From the NCBI GenBank assembly GCA_019916065.1, contig CM034243.1, positions 5,359,860 to 5,423,859 on the forward strand: a stretch of DNA of 64,000 nt, written 5' to 3'. The position numbers were made by a program, and so were the translations under genes. Numbering within the stretch: position 1 is the first letter of the stretch; each line of letters starts with the position of its first letter. Below the pieces are notes generated by a model. It saw only the letters and a program-made list of their open reading frames with translations, was not told the DNA's origin and did not search any database. This document shows, piece after piece, positions 34,301 to 44,270 of the stretch. The DNA comes from Vitellaria paradoxa. Lineage: Eukaryota; Streptophyta; Magnoliopsida; Ericales; Sapotaceae.

Positions 34301-36851
34301 AGCCCGAACCTCAAACCCCGATCCCGGAATATTACATCCCAAGCCCCGAGCCCCAAACCCCGAACCCTGAACCTGAAACCCCGAACCACGAACCCCGAGA
34401 CCAGAACTTCGAACCCAGAACACCGAAACCCCGAACCCCAAACCCCGATCCCGGAACCTTCAATCCCAAACCCCGAGCCCCAAATCCCGAACCCTGAAAC
34501 TGAAACCCCGAACCACGAACCCCGAGCCCAGAACCCCAAACCCGGAACCCCAAAAGCCTGAACCCCAAACCCCGATCCTGGAACCTTGAATCCCAAACCC
34601 TGAACCCTGAACCCGAAACCCTGAACCCCGAACCCCGAGCCCAGAACCCCGAACCCAGAAAGCCCGAAAGACTGGATCCCAAACCCCGATCCCGGAACCT
34701 TGAATCCCAAACCCCGAATCTTGAACCCGAAACCTCGAACCACGAACCCTGAGCCCAGAACACGAAACCCAAAACCCCGAAAGCCCGCACCCCAAAGGCC
34801 GTTCCCGGAACCATGAATCCCAAACCCCGAGCCCCAAACCCCGAACCCTGAACCTGAAACTCCGAACCACGAACGCCGAGCCCATAACCCCAAACCCCGA
34901 ACCCTGAACCTGAAACCCCGAACCCCGAGCCCAGAACCCCAAAAGATCCGAACCCCAAACCCCGTTCCTAGAACCTTGAATCCCAAACCCCGAGCCCCAA
35001 ACCCCGAACCCGGAACCCAAAACCCCAAACTACGATCCCCGAGCCCAAAACCCCGAACCCAGAACCCCGATCCCAGAAACTTGAATCCTAAACCCTGAGC
35101 CTCAAACCCCGAACCCTGAACCCGAAATCCCGAACCACGTACCCCGAGCCCAGAACCCCAAACCCAGAACCCCGAAAGCCCGAACCCAAAACCCCGATCC
35201 TGGAACCTTGAATCCCAAACCCCGAGCCCCAAAACCCGAACCCAGAACCCTGAAACACCGAACCACGAACACCGAGCCCAGAACCCCGAACCCCGAACCC
35301 CGAAAGCCCGAACCCCAATCCCCGATCCTAGAACCTTGAATTCCAAACCCCGAACCCTGAACCTGAAACCCCGACCCACGAACCCCTAGGCCCAGAACCC
35401 TAAACCAAGAACCCCGAAAGCCCGAACCCCAAACCCCGATCCCGGAACCTCGAATCCCAAACCCCGAGCCCCAAACCTCAAACCCTGAACCCGAAACCCC
35501 GAACCACGAAACCTGAGCCCAGAACCCCGAACCCCGAATGCCCGAACCCCAAGCCCCGATCCCGGAACGATGAAATCCCAAACCGCGAGCCCCAAACCCC
35601 GAACCCTAAACCCGAAACCTCGAACCACGAACCATGAGCCCAAAACCCCGAGCCCAGAACAACGGAAGCCCGAACCCCAAACCCCGATCCCGGAACCTTA
35701 AATCCTAAGCCCCGAGCCCCAAACCCCGAACCCTGAACCCGAAACCCCTAACCACGAACCCCGAGCCCAGAACCCCGAACCCAAAACCCCGAAATCCCGA
35801 ACCCCAAACCCTGATCCCGGAACCTTGAATCCCAAACCCCGAGTCCCAAACCCCGAACCCTGAACCTGAAACCCCGAACCATGAACCCAGAGACCAGAAC
35901 CCCGAAAGCCCGAACCCCAAACCCCGATCCCGGAACCTTGAATCCCAAACACCGAGCCCCAAACCCCGAACCCTGAACCCGAAACCCCGAACCCTAAACC
36001 CGAAACCCCGAACCACGAACCCCGAGCCCAGAACCCTGAACCCAGAACCCCGAAAGCCCGAACCCCAAACCCCGCTCCCGGAACCTTGAATCACAAACCC
36101 CGAGGCCCAAACCCCGAACCCTGAACCCGAAACCCCGAACCACGAACCCCGAGCCCAGAACCCCGAACCCAGAATGCCGAAAGACCGAACCCCAAACCTC
36201 GACCCCGGAACCTTGAATCCCAAACCCTGAGCCCTAAAACCCAAACCCAGAACCCTGAAACCCTGAACCACGAACCCTGAGCCCAGAACCCCGAACCCCG
36301 AAAGCCTGAACCCCAAACCCCGATCCCGGAACCTTGAATCCCAAACCCTGAGCCCCAAACCCCGAACCCTAAACCCGAAACCCCGAACCAAGAACCCCGA
36401 GCCTAGAACCCCGAACCCCGAAAGCCCAAAAACCAAACCCCGAGCCCCAAGCCCCGAACTCTGAACATGAAACCCCGAACCACGAACACCGAGCCCAGAA
36501 CACCGAACCTAGAACCCCGAAAGCCCGAATCCCAAACCCCGATCCCAGAACCTTGAATCCCAAACCCCGAGCCCCAAACCCCGAACCCTGAACCCGAAAT
36601 CCCGAACCACGAACCCCGAGCCCAGAACACCGAACCCCGAAAGCCCGAAACCCAAACCCCGAGCCCCAAACCCCGAACCCTGAACCCGAAACCCCGAACC
36701 ACTGAACATCGATCCCAGAACCCCGAACCCAGAAACCCGAACCCCAATCCTGGAACGTTAAATCCCAAACCCCGAGCCCCTAACCCCGAACCCTAAACCC
36801 GAAACCCCGAACCACAAACCTTGAGCCCAGACCCCCGAACCTAGAACCCCG
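31331..36851 (+). repeat. heptamer-derived satellite, block 1 (C-rich on + strand)
   Basis: Tandem array of diverged heptamers (ACCCCGA, ACCCTGA, GCCCAGA, ACCACGA, ACCTTGA and others) ordered into a higher-order unit of about 127 bp, that is 18 heptamers plus one base. The marker ccttgaat recurs at 31416, 31501, 31628, 31755, 31881, 32008, 32106 and 32219. Spacings are 85, 127, 127, 126, 127, 98 and 113, so short variants lack about 14, 28 or 42 bp. All long frames here (up to 697 residues, GSGF/VRGLGLGVWDS-like) come from the repeat. The left edge is an N gap, so the true extent is unknown. Confidence 0.95.
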
Positions 36852-38418
36852 TGACCGACCCTAAAAAGTGTTTCGGGTTCTACCTCTCAGGTGCAAGAGG
36901 GCAGTCGTAGTTTTAAAACTCGGTGAGTCCGAGTCGAATCCACAGGGAGGGCTTTGTTAAAAGCTCTAGACTTGTTCTCTTAATTAGTAGGTGAACCTAA
37001 ATTAATTTAAACTATTTTTTTTTAGCAACTCAAACTTTTGTTTTAGATTCTAAATGAAAGAAATTCAATTTAATTTAAAAATGCAAACAAAGCATCTACT
37101 CTAAATTCTAAAGCGAATAAATCAACTCATAAATTAAATTAAATCACAAGAATAATACTAAAAAGGTTCTTGATCCAACTTTCAAGTCCAGGTAGTTCAC
37201 TAATTTGCCTTAGGGTGTGTTTGTTTGAAGAACAGGGTTTAATTTGAAAAGTTTTAAAAATGTTATAATCAAAGGTCAGTACCAGTGATCTCAAGCGAAT
37301 ATGGTTAAAGACCTTTGTTTCCTAGAGTTTTTCAATTAAACGCCAAAATATTAATAAAAATTTGATTTTTAATTCTATTCAAAAGTATTTGACGATTGGT
37401 TACGAAAATCCATACCAGTGATCTCACACGGATTTGGTTAAGGGTTTTCGTATTCGAATGTTTTCGAAATAGAAAAAAAAAATAGATTTGTGAAAGGTAA
37501 ATTCCTTCGCGAAAGGTTTCACAACCTACGCGAAGGGTTTCGCAACCTACGCGAAGGGTCTCAAAACCTACGCGAAGGGTTTCGCAACCTACGCGAAGGG
37601 ACTACGAACACCCCATGGCTTTTCGTGAACTACCCTTTCTTGATTCGTTGAATCAAGAACTAGGGTTTTACGCTAAAACTACTTTAAGCATCTTAAAAAC
37701 AATCAAATAGCATTCAATCATACGAAAGAGAATTGAAACAAGCAAAACATGATATTACGAAACAAATCGAAATAAAACGAAGTAGATTAAAGTGCAACTT
37801 ACAACGTAAAGCAAATGTAAAAGATGAAGTGAAGAATCACTACAAAGATGACGATGAAAGCTCCAACAAAAACCATGAATCCACGCATGCAAGCTAAAAA
37901 CCTAATCTAAAAACTCTCAAAATTCTATTCTAACACTTAATTGAAGGTACAAAAATAAAAAGGGGCTTCCCCCCTCTTGGCCGTGCAATGGGTCTTTATA
38001 TAGATGCCACAAAACCCTAGAAGAGGAGCTTTCACGCGGCAATTGTAAATCACGGATGGTCCCGACCGTCTGGAGAGGGGGTCGGGACCGTCTGAAGTTT
38101 TTAACTTTCTGTGGTCCCGACCGTCTGGAGAGGGGGTCGGGACCGTCCAGCTTTTCCTTCATTGCTCTCTTTCATTCTCTTGGTTGGGTCTTTGGGCTAG
38201 TCTTTTCCATCGAAGATGAGGTTCGAACCATGACTTTTTCTTCGTCTTCTTGGCCCTCTCCATAGCTATAAACTTCGACATCCTTGCCCTTTTTCCTACA
38301 AATAAAACAATAAAAGTATGAGTAATACTATAACACTAAAACTTCAACTTTAATTATTTAAATGCATGAATAAGTGTTGAGTTAGGGAGTTTGTAATTAC
38401 ACTTTTCAAGTGTAATCA
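36852..38418 (-). repeat. 3' LTR of element 1
   Basis: On the + strand it runs from TGACCGACCCTAAAAAG to GTGTAATCA. It carries two copies of a ~133-bp module with the core taccagtgat (37280 and 37413), a 22-bp tandem repeat (37503-37610), a TATA-like tttatata (37994-38001, read on - strand) and two copies of the GGTCCCGACC hairpin (38058-38089 and 38113-38144). The sister LTR has only one hairpin copy. Confidence 0.92.
37503..37610. repeat. 22-bp tandem repeat in LTR
   Basis: About 4-5 copies of tttcgcaacctacgcgaagg. The second LTR has the same array at about 43411-43508. Confidence 0.85.
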
Positions 38419-38432
38419 CACCCCCCAACTTG
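38419..38432 (-). promoter_or_regulatory. polypurine tract of element 1
   Basis: On the - strand aagttggggggtg lies directly before the 3' LTR, as expected for the plus-strand primer of an LTR retrotransposon. Confidence 0.75.
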
Positions 38433-40672
38433 AACATTGCTAGTCCCTAGCAATGCTTTTTATTAAAATGAAATGCATGATGTTCTTTATTAAAATACGA
38501 TGCAACTACTTTCCTATTTCTCTTTTCGTTGGAAACACGGCTACACTTAGCTACGTGTAGCAAGCCCTTTAAACCCCTAGGTTCCCCCTAGTGGACGAGT
38601 AAGGTCTCGTGAGAGTTTGCAGTGAATCTACCCACAAAATTCTATGGCATGGTCTCAAGTGTCAAAAAGTGATCAAGATCAAAGATGAATTAAGTTCAAG
38701 CTCAACAAGTCACAAAACCCAAATATCATGTGTAATTTCCAAGTGCTAAGCATAATGCTTGGACTATTAAAGTAGAAGAAGCATGTGTGCAAAATTGTTT
38801 CATTCATTCAACAAGGTCTCAAGAGCATAAATGGAACTAAGTTTTGACTTCAAAAGCTCACAGGATTCCACTCATAGAAAGAAATTCACTCATTCAAGGG
38901 TTCACACATTCCTATTAGCATAAATGCTCTTCTAGTTGCACATAACTCTATGATATATGAATGAATTAAAATGAAACTCAAAGTGGACAGCTCCTAACCA
39001 TGTTTCAATGCATATGTAAATCACATCACATAACCTACACAATGCCACTACATGCACAATACAAGAGTTGCTTGCTTAGAATCCACTAGGTCTTTGTTTT
39101 GGTTGTAACTTGGCCAGGGGTAATGGTTAACAATGGAAGATATGGAAATCAAAGCACATGTCTTGGGATAAAAATTTTCAAGTGTACACAAGTCCCAAAC
39201 TACCCATTTCCCTTCCAACCCCAAGAAGAACTACAACAAGAAGCTTATTCACTAACTTACAAACTACTCATGGGACATTCTCAATAATTATAATACAATG
39301 CACAGGTCCCAAAATTACATAAGCAAAAATGAATGACAGACTTTTTCTTTTCTTTTCTCTTTTTTTCTCTTTTTCTTTCTTTTTTTTTTTCTTTTTCTTT
39401 TTTTTTTCTTTTTTTTTTCTCTTTTTCTTTTTTTTTTTGAAATAATGAAATAAACATAAGCTAAATTCTCAACCTAATATTCCCTCTCAATATGCTCTCA
39501 AAAGTTTCCACTCCCAATCCCCACTCACATCATTGACATTGAGGCACTTTTCATAACCCAAAACATGTAAGGGCAAGGCTTAAAAGTGTGTGAACAAGGT
39601 TATGGGATAATATATGAGGTGGGAGCCAAGAAAAAAATATATATATATAAATATCACACACTTTATTAAAAGGCTTCAAGTTGGTTCCTAGGGTAATTTC
39701 ATATCAAGGAAGGATGAAAAGGCCCAAAATGACAAAGAAAGCCTAGCATCATTTTCAAAACTTGCAACAACTCATAATGTGCTACATAGATACTCATGTA
39801 AGTGTTTGTGATGCAATCGATGCAATGAAATCCAAGGTGAAGAGCAAAAGAAATGTAAGCATGTGCAACCCCTCAAGAAAAGAATATAAGGCTTAAAAGC
39901 TCACCATAAAGGGTGTAAGTCTCTACCTAGTCCAAAGATGCTCAAGTAACCAATATCAAATAAAATCTACTCCTAAGCACATAAACTTTCCACCATAATA
40001 GTCCAAAAATGCACAAAGTTATCACACACTCCACTTGAATTATGTTTCCTATTAAGGCTTGAACAAAACTCACTCATCACTATCTCACTCAAATTCACCA
40101 TTGACCAAACCAAAAGGGTTGACATGTAAGTATAAATGTGCTAAATTCATGTATTTAAGCAAAAAAAAAATGCTCAAATTTTGAAATATTTGACAATTTT
40201 AGCATAAAGTGTCAACATGCGAACTCTACCCCCCAACCTAAACTAAACATTGTCCTCAATGTGAAAACTATAATGCATAAGTGGGTCTGTAGTGTGCAAA
40301 GTGAGCATGATGATGAGCATGAAATAATAGCCACAAAAGGCACAAATAAAAACATAGCACAAATTAAACCAAGCATGCACCCATTATTCAAGCCCCTTAA
40401 GGCATCACCTAAAACACCCCCCAACCTAGATTCTACAGCACTCCCAACAACAGTAATTATATATAATGGAGTTCTAAAATTGAAAGTGCAAGATTAAATA
40501 AGAAGGAGAGGAAAAGTATTACCTCAAGAGCTTCCTTATTTGAAGAAAACAAAAGAAACTATTCAATAGAAAAGGTTAGACATAAAATGAAATGAAAATA
40601 AGACAAGAAAAAGGGTTCGTACAAAAGAAGAAATAAAAATAAAAGAAAAGAAAATAAAGGAAGAGAATCAAA
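38433..40672. other. element 1 internal region 3' of gag, no coding
   Basis: Non-coding internal sequence with a long CT-rich tract (about 39347-39439). It aligns by eye with 50877-53159 in element 2 (shared ttgcttagaatccactaggt, gacattctcaataat and caagttggttcctagg), so the two elements are related here. No pol domain in any frame. Confidence 0.7.
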
Positions 40673-42505
40673 TTAAAAAGAACTATGAAAATAAGAAAAT
40701 GAAAAAGCTAATCTACTATGTACAAATGAAATGAAAACAAAAGTGTTATCCAACACCCTCTCTATCCCATGCATCCACAAATGGTTTACGAAATAAAATA
40801 TTCTCTTCAGCCCACTAGACACTGAATATGGATGCTTTCCAGGTGTAAAATACACCGGGGAATGAAAGGCCAAGTGAGGTTCTTGAAACCTCGGATGTGG
40901 CCAAAGTGTAAGTGCAGGTGTGGACATGGTTGGCTCAATTAGTCTCTTGATACCCAAGAAATCTACGGATGTGGAAAAGGTGGGTTCAATAAGCCTTTCA
41001 ATGCCCAAGAAATCTATAGGTGTGGAAATGGTGGGCTCTAATGATCTCTTGACACCTAAAAAGTCAATGTAAGCCTTCCCCGTGTCTACTACCTCTCCCC
41101 AATGATGGCCGATCTCATGGTAGTCACTCACAATTCCCATAGTAAGATTTTTGGATGGGACTAAGTCAGGAGATGAGAGGTGTGCACCACACTCAACCTC
41201 AGTTGTGTAGTGGAGTGAACTAGGGTCAACCGACTCAATGATATGTTCCTCGGACCATGTGGCATTCAAATGCTCAGCTGGAGTCAAAGGACTCTCAATG
41301 AGGTCTGGGGTGGTTGGGGTAGGTTGAGCGTCAAGCTCAGTAGTAGGAAAGAATTGCATATCTCCCTGACTCTTAGTAAGTGGTAGAGGGATACCCTGAA
41401 CAGGAGTGTCTAAAGGAATATGAGAAAGATGCTCATTACAAGTGTTATCCCCAGTGTAGTTAGGGCAATTGTCCCACTCAGTGCCTATAATAGTGTCTGA
41501 GGTTGATGTCTCAATCATGTTACCACTTACATTGGTGCTTATAGCTTGTGTTATCTTAGAAAGTTGCTCTCTTAAGTCATCGAAGGACCTAGACACTTGT
41601 CCTTTAAAATCATCGAAAGACCTAGACAAATTATCATTGATCATCATTTGATGTTGCATAAATTGATGAAAAGTGTCCTCGAATTGGGCATCATTAGGTT
41701 CACAAGGCCAATAATCCTGAGGTTCCTCATGCTGACCCTCAGTGAGTGGAACAAGATTGGGATAGGCACAATAATCAGTCTCCATGTATGTGCTACTTAT
41801 AAAGGATGGATCATGAAGATCAAGTGAAATAGGAGTATATGGGGAAGGTTCAGTATGGCTTTTAAATGCATGATATTCAAAACTAGGCTTAAGTCTTCCC
41901 TGTGGCCTGGTGTGTTCATAGAAAAATTCGAGGAATGACCATGCCTCACCTGGGGTAAGGTCAAGAAATTCCCTATCTAAAACTTTATCAAACGCCTGGT
42001 GTAAACTACTATGTAGAGCATTATATAATATGGCTACAATGTCCCCTAGCTCTAATCCGTGACTTGGGAATGTTTCCAAAAGATTGTTAAATCTCTCCCA
42101 ACTTTTATAAAATACTTCACCCTTTTTTGGATAAAAATTTTTGATTTGAAGGCCATGGGTGAAGGTTTGATGAATAGGGAGGAAATGTTCAATAAAAGCT
42201 TGATGAAATTGCTCCCAAGTACAGACCCATTCACTTACAGCATAACACCAGTCACCAGCCACACTTTGTAATGATAAAGGGAAAAACATACACCTAAGTC
42301 TCTCACTCTTTCTAGCATCATCACATAAACCACATGCTGCCTTAAACCTATCAAGGTGAAGACATGGGTCTTCCTCCTCATGCCCAAAGAATTGAGGAAG
42401 CATACTATAGGTGTCTAATGTAAAAGCATATCCAAACATGCCACCTAGATACTTTATGTATTCTCGGGTATCAAAAGGGCCATGTACAAGATCACCAACT
42501 TCCAT
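40673..42505 (-). CDS. retrotransposon gag protein, element 1 (610 aa)
   Basis: The gag homology region (about residues 70-200) has FFPLSLQSVAGDWCYAV, then WEQFHQAFIEHFLP, then KGEVFYKSWERFNNLLETFP and FLEFFYEHT, as in plant Gypsy-type gag. No CCHC zinc knuckle and no protease follow. The C-terminal half is low in known features but contains three tandem 17-residue copies (480-496, 497-513, 514-530) of IDFLG(V/I)(K/E)R.(L/I)EPT.ST. A smaller duplication, SRSFDDF/SRSFDDL, lies at about 294-311. The frame is intact. Gag would form the particle that packages the element's RNA. ATG at 42505 lies about 230 bp inside the primer site. Confidence 0.88.
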   Translation of the reverse strand: MEVGDLVHGPFDTREYIKYLGGMFGYAFTLDTYSMLPQFFGHEEEDPCLHLDRFKAACGLCDDARKSERLRCMFFPLSLQSVAGDWCYAVSEWVCTWEQFHQAFIEHFLPIHQTFTHGLQIKNFYPKKGEVFYKSWERFNNLLETFPSHGLELGDIVAILYNALHSSLHQAFDKVLDREFLDLTPGEAWSFLEFFYEHTRPQGRLKPSFEYHAFKSHTEPSPYTPISLDLHDPSFISSTYMETDYCAYPNLVPLTEGQHEEPQDYWPCEPNDAQFEDTFHQFMQHQMMINDNLSRSFDDFKGQVSRSFDDLREQLSKITQAISTNVSGNMIETSTSDTIIGTEWDNCPNYTGDNTCNEHLSHIPLDTPVQGIPLPLTKSQGDMQFFPTTELDAQPTPTTPDLIESPLTPAEHLNATWSEEHIIESVDPSSLHYTTEVECGAHLSSPDLVPSKNLTMGIVSDYHEIGHHWGEVVDTGKAYIDFLGVKRSLEPTISTPIDFLGIERLIEPTFSTSVDFLGIKRLIEPTMSTPALTLWPHPRFQEPHLAFHSPVYFTPGKHPYSVSSGLKRIFYFVNHLWMHGIERVLDNTFVFISFVHSRLAFSFSYFHSSF

Positions 42506-42732
42506 GTCTAAGATCAGAAAATAAAAATGAAAATAAAATGAGAAAGAGAAAAACTACACTAAAATGCAACCTAAGTTAACTAGCATGCAAACTAGGTTAT
42601 ATGATATGCAAATGAATAAATAACAATGCAAAAGAAAGAAAACTACTAATAAAGAGATGGAGAAAAGAAAAATTCACCCAATTTCTCAAGTGAACTCTCT
42701 TTTAACTCCCAAGTCTAGCACTTAGTTGCCCT

Positions 42733-42749
42733 CCCCGGCAACGGCGCCA
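42733..42749 (-). promoter_or_regulatory. primer-binding site of element 1, tRNA-Asp type
   Basis: On the - strand it reads tggcgccgttgccgggg, a primer site found in several plant Gypsy families and matching the 3' end of tRNA-Asp. It lies 6 bases inside the 5' LTR. Confidence 0.8.
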
Positions 42750-42755
42750 AAAACT

Positions 42756-44270
42756 TGACCGACCCTAAAAAGTGTTTTGGGTTCTACCTCTCAAGTGCAA
42801 GAGGGCAGTCGTAGTTTTAAAACTCGGTGAGTCCGAGGTCGAATCCACAGGGAGGGCTTTGTTAAAAGCTCTAGACTTGTTCTCTTAATTAGTAGGTGAA
42901 CCTAAATTAATTTAAACTATTTTTTTTTAGCAACTCAAACTTTTGTTTTAGATTCTAAATGAAAGAAATTCAATTTAATTTAAAAATGCAAACAAAGCAT
43001 CTACTCTAAATTCTAAAGCGAATAAATCAACTCATAAATTAAATTAAATCACAAGAATAATACTAAAAAGGTTCTTGATCCAACTTTCAAGTCCAGGTAG
43101 TTCACTAATTTGCCTTAGGGTGTGTTTGTTTGAAGAACAGGGTTTAATTTGAAAAGTTTTAAAAATGTTATAATCAAAGGTCAGTACCAGTGATCTCAAG
43201 CGGATATGGTTAAAGACCTTTGTTTCCTAGAGTTTTTCAATTAAACGCCAAAATATTAATAAAAATCTGATTTTTAATTCTATTCAAAAGTATTTGACTG
43301 ATTGGTTACGAAAATCCATACCAGTGATCTCACACGGATTTGGTTAAGGGTTTTCGTATTCGAATGTTTTCGAAATAGAAAAAAAAATAGATTTGTGAAA
43401 GGTAAATTCCTTCGTGAAAGGTTTCGCAACCTACGCGAAGGGTTTTGCAACCTACGCGAAGGGTCTCAAAACCTACGCGAAGGGTTTCGCAACCTACGCG
43501 AAGGGACTACGAACACCCCATGGCTTTTCGTAAACTACCCTTTCTTGATTCGTTGAATCAAGAACTAGGGTTTTACGCTAAAACTACTTTAAGCATCTTA
43601 AAAACAATCAAATAGCATTCAATCATACGAAAAGAGAATTGAAACAAGCAAAACATGATATTACGAAACAAATCGAAATAAAACGAAGTAGATTAAAGTG
43701 CAACTTACAACGTAAAGCAAATGTAAAAGATGAAGTGAAGAATCACTACAAAGACGACGATGAAAGCTCCAACAAAAACCATGAATCCACGCATGCAAGC
43801 TAAAAACCTAATCTAAAAACTCTCAAAATTCTATTCTAACACTTAATTGAAGGTACAAAAATAAAAAGGGGCTTCCCCCCCTCTTGGCTGTGCAATGGGT
43901 CTTTATATAGATGCCACAAAACCCTAGAAGAGGAGCTTTCACGCGGCAATTGTAAATCACGGATGGTCCCGACCGTCTGGAGAGGGGGTCGGGACCGTCC
44001 AGCTTTTCCTTCATTGCTCTCTTTCATTCTCTTGGTTGGGTCTTTGGGCTAGTCTTTTCCATCGAAGATGAGGTTCGAACCATGACTTTTTCTTCGTCTT
44101 CTTGGCCCTCTCCATAGCTATAAACTTCGACATCCTTGCCCTTTTTCCTACAAATAAAACAATAAAAGTATGAGTAATACTATAACACTAAAACTTCAAC
44201 TTTAATTATTTAAATGCATGAATAAGTGTTGAGTTAGGGAGTTTGTAATTACACTTTTCAAGTGTAATCA
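42756..44270 (-). repeat. 5' LTR of element 1
   Basis: 1,515 bp, bounded by TGACCGACCC and TGTAATCA on the + strand. A TATA-like tttatata at 43902-43909 and a single perfect hairpin (arms 43965-43974 and 43987-43996) mark the promoter region on the - strand. It is almost identical to 36852-38418 apart from one hairpin unit of about 55 bp and a few small changes. Confidence 0.92.

Larger units (their letters stand above)
36852..44270 (-). mobile_element. gag-only LTR retrotransposon 1 (TR-GAG type), complete
   Basis: Two long LTRs (36852-38418 and 42756-44270) enclose 4.3 kb of internal DNA. The element reads on the - strand. The target duplication CCCCG is perfect (36847-36851 and 44271-44275), and deleting the element restores the satellite as ...agaaccccg|aaagcccg. 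A tRNA-Asp-type primer site (42733-42749) and a G-rich polypurine tract (38419-38432) are in the right places. The only protein is a 610-residue gag; no protease, RT, RNase H or integrase is visible, so it must be moved by a partner element. Its LTRs are nearly identical, which points to recent insertion. Confidence 0.92.

Noticed and set aside
31157..36768. Very long minus-strand reading frames (588, 697 and 317 residues) rich in Gly, Ser, Phe, Arg and Val
   Set aside because: They follow the satellite repeat; the G-rich strand simply has few stop codons. Several frames are open at once, frames change where unit length changes, and one runs into the N gap.
31331..36851. CRISPR array or functional telomere
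   Set aside because: No spacers alternate with conserved repeats; heptamers are too diverged for a telomere, and the array is interrupted by and continues past retrotransposons.
37917..38265. Small frames across the LTR hairpin
   Set aside because: The same frames recur in each LTR copy with disruption, and they overlap the presumed promoter on both strands.
36852..44270. Autonomous Gypsy element with pol
   Set aside because: No protease, RT, RNase H or integrase motif on either strand between gag and the LTR.
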